Shown here: piece after piece, positions 59,516 to 64,000 of the stretch
Numbering within the stretch: position 1 is the first letter of the stretch
Layout of the letters: the number at the start of each line of letters is the position of its first letter
Origin: Paenibacillus whitsoniae
GTDB taxonomy: Bacteria; Bacillota; Bacilli; Paenibacillales; NBRC-103111
Direction: 5' to 3'
Assembly: GCF_003955665.1 (NCBI RefSeq)
Contig: NZ_RXHU01000056.1
Span: forward strand, 1 to 64,000
DNA length: 64,000 bases
The notes under the pieces: generated by a model
Seen by the model: the letters and a program-made list of their open reading frames with translations, nothing else
Told to the model about the DNA's origin: nothing
The model's database searches: none
Program-made: the position numbers and the translations under genes

Positions 59516-61588
59516 TCAATCCCAATCGTATCTTTGTCCTAACAATCTAAACAATTTTTGATTATGTGGATAAAAATATTTCCGCAAATGCTCCCTTGTC
59601 TTGGGATTCATCGGTTCATATTCACCTTTATTTAGTGATTCATACTGAAACTCAAACTCAGGTACTCCAAGAAAATCGGTTATAGCTTTCATAGATTTGG
59701 GAAGATCACCGAAGAAACTTTCATAATTCAATATTAATATTTGATGCTTAGGAAATAAATCAAACCATAATTTCAATTGATCAACATATATCCCCCTTTT
59801 TAAGTAGGAATAATGTTGGAAAATTTCACTATTATAATTGGAATTACTTTGAAACCGTTCAAATTCACCTGCAAGTCTTTCCTCTTCCATGTGTATCGCT
59901 TCCTCAAAGCCCACTACCTCACCAAGGTTGCGTACTGCATGGTGATAATGAGAATAAGCTCTGTCGATTGGATTTCTTAGAAGAATAATAATCTTAGTTC
60001 TAGGCATCATTTCGTAAATTCTTTTGGGAACATTCGGGTGAAAAATGTAATATGGTGTTGCCTCTCCCGTCAAATGATCACTCTTCGTTTGAAACGAAGG
60101 AAATTGATCTCGATACCATTGCACTCCCTTATCATAATTCACATCGAAAAAATGAACTTCCTTTGTTACAGCGGAATCAATCAGTGGATGTTGAACTAAA
60201 TAATGGTACAATGATGTTGTTCCGGCTTTCTGTGCTCCAATAATTAAGAAGTCTGGTTCCGTTTTTTTCTTTTTTTCTAATATATTAATGATTTGAAAAA
60301 TAGGGTTATACCGATGATCATGATTAGGTTCTCGTCTAATCAATTTTCTATAAATCCAGTCAAAAAAGTTTCTTTGAGTTTTAAAGTTTCCTTTAAAGAG
60401 TTGATGCTTCAACCTATATATGAAATGCACACATTTAAATAATTTAGTGTGAGCAAGAGCAATGGATTGGACCATTGCTTGATCCATGCTTTGAGATGCC
60501 TCAGTAAGTGACTTGTTTAAATCTTGTATCAATTGCCTATTTTCTAGATTTTCTTTAATTAAATCATCTATTAGTTGCTTATTAGATTGATCTTTATTGG
60601 AAAGCTCTGCTATTGTTTGTTTATTTAATTGATCTTGCTTGAGCAGGTCTTGTACCAACTGGCTATTTTCTTGATTTAGCTCTAGCAACTCTTCCATGGA
60701 GTGCTTATTTTGTTGTATCCGATTAAATAACTCTTCTATTTCTTGCTTATTTAATTGATCTTGATTATTTAACTCCTCTATTTGAAATAATTTATAGTAG
60801 AAGTTATAACTTTCAATGTTATGCATCTCACTTCTTTGAGACTCCAAGACTTCCACGAAATTTGTATACAAATAAGCAATTTTTTCTTCGGAAAGAAGAC
60901 TTAATTCGGCAACCGACGACTTACTATGTCTAAGCTCTGTTTTTATACTTTCTCTAATCTTGATTTCTATCTCATTGTTAAGTTCAAAACCTGTGAATGT
61001 GGCGATTTTCTCTGCGCTTTCCAATGTTTCCTCAACTATAGAGTCATAGTACAATACTAACTTGTTACACCCTTTCAAATTTTCAGTAACATTAATCATG
61101 TGGTAGTACCATAAGGTAATGCCACTTTTCAAATTAATTCCATTTCTCTTGTATAATGACTCAGCAACATCAAGTGGATTTCTCAAAGTAATAATATAAC
61201 TAGCTTCTATACCCAAATTTTCGAAAATTTCTTTCCAGAGTGGTAGTAAAATACAAGTACGGGGATCTTTGAACCCCCAAACTGACATACTACCAAACTC
61301 CCGTTTAACTAAGTTAATTAATTCTAATTTATATTTTTGTACTTTAGAATTATCTAGCCAATCAATTGGTAAAGGAGCAAGACTATCCCATCGGTGATTT
61401 AATTCGGTTAAAATATTCTCATGTATTTCCACTATACCACTATGTTCCCAAAAACCTTCAGGATTATCTTCGTTAATAGCTAGTAAATCTTCTTCTCGTC
61501 CAATATACACTCCTAGATTATTTAATGTTCTCATTAACATCGAAGTTCCACTTCTATGCATGCCTAAGATTATGATAGCTTTGTTCAT
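59516..61588 (-). CDS. Two-domain sulfotransferase with central coiled coil
   Basis: A 690-residue protein with two sulfotransferase domains. Domain 1 (about 1-270) starts AIIILGMHRSGTSMLMRTL (5'-PSB) and has LRNPLDVAESLYKR (3'-PB). A repetitive Gln/Asn/Leu coiled coil spans about 270-380 with units like QLNKQEIEEL and QLNKQTIAEL. Domain 2 (about 445-690) has DFLIIGAQKAGTTSLYHYLV and LLRNPIDRAYSHYHHA, as in heparan-sulfate-type enzymes. Both PAPS sites look intact, so two sulfations per polymer are possible. With the APS kinase gene it forms a sulfation unit. AT-rich, probably acquired. Acceptor unknown. Confidence 0.85.
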   Translation of the reverse strand: MNKAIIILGMHRSGTSMLMRTLNNLGVYIGREEDLLAINEDNPEGFWEHSGIVEIHENILTELNHRWDSLAPLPIDWLDNSKVQKYKLELINLVKREFGSMSVWGFKDPRTCILLPLWKEIFENLGIEASYIITLRNPLDVAESLYKRNGINLKSGITLWYYHMINVTENLKGCNKLVLYYDSIVEETLESAEKIATFTGFELNNEIEIKIRESIKTELRHSKSSVAELSLLSEEKIAYLYTNFVEVLESQRSEMHNIESYNFYYKLFQIEELNNQDQLNKQEIEELFNRIQQNKHSMEELLELNQENSQLVQDLLKQDQLNKQTIAELSNKDQSNKQLIDDLIKENLENRQLIQDLNKSLTEASQSMDQAMVQSIALAHTKLFKCVHFIYRLKHQLFKGNFKTQRNFFDWIYRKLIRREPNHDHRYNPIFQIINILEKKKKTEPDFLIIGAQKAGTTSLYHYLVQHPLIDSAVTKEVHFFDVNYDKGVQWYRDQFPSFQTKSDHLTGEATPYYIFHPNVPKRIYEMMPRTKIIILLRNPIDRAYSHYHHAVRNLGEVVGFEEAIHMEEERLAGEFERFQSNSNYNSEIFQHYSYLKRGIYVDQLKLWFDLFPKHQILILNYESFFGDLPKSMKAITDFLGVPEFEFQYESLNKGEYEPMNPKTREHLRKYFYPHNQKLFRLLGQRYDWD

Positions 61589-61799
61589 TCCTTCATTCTT
61601 CCTCTTGTCAGTTTATTTTCTGAGCTAAAAATAACATCACATTTCTATGGTTTTTTATATCTTTTGTTGCAACGATTCTCGGAATTCCGAACTTCTAATT
61701 TTAATAGCCCATTCCGCCATTTCTTTCTCTCTAACTTCCAATGAAGTTGTCCGCAGTACCATCAACAATGTCGAAAACATACTATATTATACACACAAA

Positions 61800-61839
61800 A
61801 AACGATTCCTTTCCACATCTTGCGGAATAGGAATCGTTT
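61800..61839 (-). terminator. Terminator of the rfbB-rfbD unit
   Basis: AAACGATTCC / GGAATCGTTT stem reading leftward with TTTTTTGTG after it, just past the rfbD stop. The remaining gap to 61589 holds only AT-rich sequence, probably the sulfotransferase promoter. Confidence 0.8.
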
Positions 61840-61847
61840 CCAAGTTA

Positions 61848-62693
61848 TCATTCTTCCTTTAGTTCGTTAAGAAACGCTCTCAAGCCGTCACGCCATGGCC
61901 GCATGTCCTCAAAACCATTCGCCAGAATCGCCCCATGCTCCATCACGGAATACTTTGGCCTCGGCGCTGGCCTTGGAAACTCTTCAGTCGTACAGGGTTC
62001 AACTCTAATCCCAATACCGCTCTCTTCAAAAATCGCACAAGCGAACTCATACCAAGTGCAGACGCCTGAATTGGATGCGTGATACGTGCCATATTTTTCG
62101 GTTTGAATTAATTGTTCCAAGAATAAGGCTAAATCCAGCGTGTAAGTCGGAGACCCAAACTGATCGTGAACCACTTTGAGGGAATCTCTTGTTTTGGCAA
62201 GAGATAACATCGTTTTTACAAAATTCCCGCCATACCTCCCGTACACCCAAGAAGTACGCACGATAAACGCTCTACTGGAAAGGGATCGAACATGCAGTTC
62301 GCCTGCCCTTTTCGACTTTCCATAGACACTCTGTGGATTCGTTTCATCATCTTCTCGATAAGCTTGTGTTGCGGTGCCGTCAAATACATAGTCCGTGCTG
62401 ATATAGCAAAACTTCGCTCCAACGCGCTCAGCTGCGATTGCGAGGCTTTTTGTGCCTTCCCCATTAACGAGAAAAGCCTTCTCCTCCTCCGACTCTGCCG
62501 AATCCACGGCCGTGTAAGCAGCGCTGTGAATCACCACATCGGGTTGATGCTCATCAAGAACAAACAGACATTGTTGTGCGTTCGTAATATCAAGTTGTTC
62601 CCGACCTAGCCCAAATACTTTGTGCTTTGCCCGAAGCAACTTAACAACTTCTTGACCAAGTTGGCCGTTGGCACCAGTTACAAGAATTTTCAT
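61848..62693 (-). CDS. rfbD: dTDP-4-dehydrorhamnose reductase
   Basis: A 281-residue SDR enzyme for the last step of dTDP-L-rhamnose synthesis. MKILVTGANGQLGQEVVKLL, VVIHSAAYTAVDSAESEEEKAF, CYISTDYVFDG, YGKSKRAGE (catalytic YxxxK) and RTSWVYGRYGGNFVKTM are intact. ATG 62693 overlaps the rfbB stop region, so the two are coupled; the longer frame to 62750 only extends into rfbB. Confidence 0.94.
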   Translation of the reverse strand: MKILVTGANGQLGQEVVKLLRAKHKVFGLGREQLDITNAQQCLFVLDEHQPDVVIHSAAYTAVDSAESEEEKAFLVNGEGTKSLAIAAERVGAKFCYISTDYVFDGTATQAYREDDETNPQSVYGKSKRAGELHVRSLSSRAFIVRTSWVYGRYGGNFVKTMLSLAKTRDSLKVVHDQFGSPTYTLDLALFLEQLIQTEKYGTYHASNSGVCTWYEFACAIFEESGIGIRVEPCTTEEFPRPAPRPKYSVMEHGAILANGFEDMRPWRDGLRAFLNELKEE

Positions 62694-62694
62694 C

Positions 62695-63714
62695 TTATTG
62701 AGCACCCAGCCGTGAACTATACTGCTCCTGAAAATAGGCTTGATATTCACCAGACTGTATTCGTTTCCACCAATCCTGATTATTTAAATACCAACGAATG
62801 GTAGCTTCAATCCCCGTTTCAAAATTATGCTTCGGCTGCCATCCAAGCTCTTTCGTAATTTTTGTCGGATCAATACCGTATCTCCGATCATGCCCCGGAC
62901 GATCTTTCACAAACTGAATCAGGATTTCAGGCTTGCCCAACTGTTCAAGAATCGCTTTTACAATATGAATATTTGTTCTCTCATTATTTCCGCCAATATT
63001 ATAGACTTCACCGTTTACACCCTGATGCATCACTAAATCAATTGCACTGCAGTGATCCTCGACATACAGCCAATCTCGGATGTTCAATCCATCGCCATAT
63101 ACCGGAAGAGGCCTATCGTTAAGCGCGTTTGCAATGATTAGTGGAATCAGCTTCTCCGGGAACTGATACGGCCCGTAATTGTTGGAGCAACGTGTAATAT
63201 TTACAGGCAAACCGAACGTTTCAAAATATGCCCGAGCCAACAAATCAGACCCTGCCTTGCTCGCAGAATACGGACTATTCGGTGCTAACGGTGTCTCTTC
63301 TGTAAACAGACCCGTTTCACCTAACGAGCCATATACTTCATCCGTCGAGACATGAACGAATTTTTGCACACTATATTTACGAGCCGCGTCAAGCAGCACC
63401 TGAGTTCCTAGGACATTCGTCTTAACAAAAACATCCGGTTCCAGAATACTTCGATCCACATGCGACTCCGCGGCGAAATGGACAACGGCTTGAACGCCTT
63501 GTTCAAATAAACTGTCTACTAACTTTGAATCCGTAATACTGCCTTTTACAAACGTATAATTCTCATTGCTTTGAATTGCCTTAAGGTTCTCCAGATTGCC
63601 CGCGTAGGTTAGAGCATCTAAATTAATAAAATGATAACCCGGGTAACGATCAAGCATGTAATGTACAAAATTACTGCCGATGAAGCCGGCTCCGCCGGTG
63701 ATGAGAACTTTCAT
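62695..63714 (-). CDS. rfbB: dTDP-glucose 4,6-dehydratase
   Basis: A 339-residue SDR enzyme. MKVLITGGAGFIGSNFVHYM, VVHFAAESHVDRSI, HVSTDEVYGSLGETG, YSASKAGSDLLARAYF (YxxxK) and RCSNNYGPYQFPEKLIPL are typical of RfbB/RmlB. AGGGAGGAAAGAAA precedes ATG 63714. It lies 13 bp after the partial galU gene and directly before rfbD, in one leftward unit. Confidence 0.95.
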   Translation of the reverse strand: MKVLITGGAGFIGSNFVHYMLDRYPGYHFINLDALTYAGNLENLKAIQSNENYTFVKGSITDSKLVDSLFEQGVQAVVHFAAESHVDRSILEPDVFVKTNVLGTQVLLDAARKYSVQKFVHVSTDEVYGSLGETGLFTEETPLAPNSPYSASKAGSDLLARAYFETFGLPVNITRCSNNYGPYQFPEKLIPLIIANALNDRPLPVYGDGLNIRDWLYVEDHCSAIDLVMHQGVNGEVYNIGGNNERTNIHIVKAILEQLGKPEILIQFVKDRPGHDRRYGIDPTKITKELGWQPKHNFETGIEATIRWYLNNQDWWKRIQSGEYQAYFQEQYSSRLGAQ

Positions 63715-63727
63715 TTTCTTTCCTCCC

Positions 63728-64000
63728 TTAGTTTTTTGCAATAACGTCCTTCAAGTAATTCAATAATTCTTCCTTAAGTTCCCAGCGTCCTAGCGCAAAG
63801 TCAACTGTAGTTTTGATAAAACCTAGCTTTTCACCTACATCATATCTAATTCCATCAAAATCGTAAGCATACACACTTTCAGTTTCATTAAGTATAGCAA
63901 TTGCATCTGTTAGTTGAATCTCTCCGCCACGTCCTGCTTGAGTAACTTCCAAAATGTCAAAAATTTTAGGTGTTAAAATGTATCTCCCCATAATTCCAAG
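63728..64000 (-). CDS. galU: UTP-glucose-1-phosphate uridylyltransferase, C-terminal part (cut by window edge)
   Basis: The last about 90 residues are present: GRYILTPKIFDILEV, GRGGEIQLTDAI and YAYDFDGIRYDVGEKLGF. These match the C-terminal third of GalU, including the conserved IRYDVGEKLGF. The gene continues beyond base 64000. It is the second galU of the window (first at 6183-7067) and leads into rfbB, so UDP-glucose supply is duplicated for the second glycan. RfbA-type nucleotidyltransferases lack this C-terminal form. Confidence 0.9.
   Translation of the reverse strand, partial: LGIMGRYILTPKIFDILEVTQAGRGGEIQLTDAIAILNETESVYAYDFDGIRYDVGEKLGFIKTTVDFALGRWELKEELLNYLKDVIAKN

Noticed and set aside
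60540..60790. Repeats of a short AT-rich unit as a CRISPR-like or tandem repeat array
   Set aside because: They are the imperfect coding repeats of the sulfotransferase coiled coil, in frame and without spacers.

Overview
The window reads as chromosome from a spore-forming Firmicute of the Paenibacillus type. The evidence is mid-GC coding with strong GGAGG-type ribosome binding sites, a cmpA cortex-morphogenesis gene, a collagen-like protein behind a sigma-K-type promoter, an SLH surface protein, and the Bacillus-like order ydcC-alr-ndoAI-ndoA ... tex-cmpA-sprT-tRNAs. No rRNA, CRISPR array or intact insertion sequence was seen.

Region 1 (1-25.5 kb) is an exopolysaccharide locus. A leftward operon (8518 to 269) encodes a Wzz-like modulator, BY-kinase, GalU, priming sugar transferase, GDP-fucose synthase, GDP-mannose dehydratase, acetyltransferase, glycosyltransferase and ManC. 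Next come an Xre-like repressor, a short tyrosine recombinase, an LCP ligase, a tailspike-like beta-helix protein, ElyC-like and Wzy-like membrane proteins, then a leftward operon of a one-module NRPS, a GT4, a MurJ-like flippase and an anchored beta-helix protein. Divergent from the NRPS is a tryptophan 2,3-dioxygenase-like heme protein. A 15-bp palindrome GATAC-N5-GTATC recurs at the promoters of nearly all these units, often exactly between -35 and -10. It was not found in the rest of the window, so these units look like one regulon, plausibly held off by the Xre-like protein at 8700-9071.

Region 2 (25.6-38 kb) carries c-di-GMP and stress functions: a LuxR-type HTH with an HD-GYP phosphodiesterase, a collagen-like spore protein, adenine deaminase, a GGDEF/EAL protein behind a c-di-GMP-I riboswitch with a visible terminator, a catalase with a half-length PerR-like gene, an SLH protein, and two stretches of decayed genes.

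Region 3 (38-50 kb) is conserved core: four tRNAs, an MCP, SprT, CmpA, Tex, the NdoA/NdoAI toxin-antitoxin pair, alanine racemase, a SEC-C protein and YdcC. An AT-rich two-gene unit with an ADP-ribosyltransferase-like protein follows.

Region 4 (51-64 kb) is a second glycan cluster with its own priming transferase, dTDP-rhamnose genes, two GT2 enzymes, an MBOAT/SGNH O-acylation pair and, behind an IS remnant, an APS kinase beside a double-domain sulfotransferase. It predicts a rhamnose-containing, O-acylated and sulfated surface polysaccharide. The part from 55 to 61.6 kb is visibly AT-rich and looks acquired.
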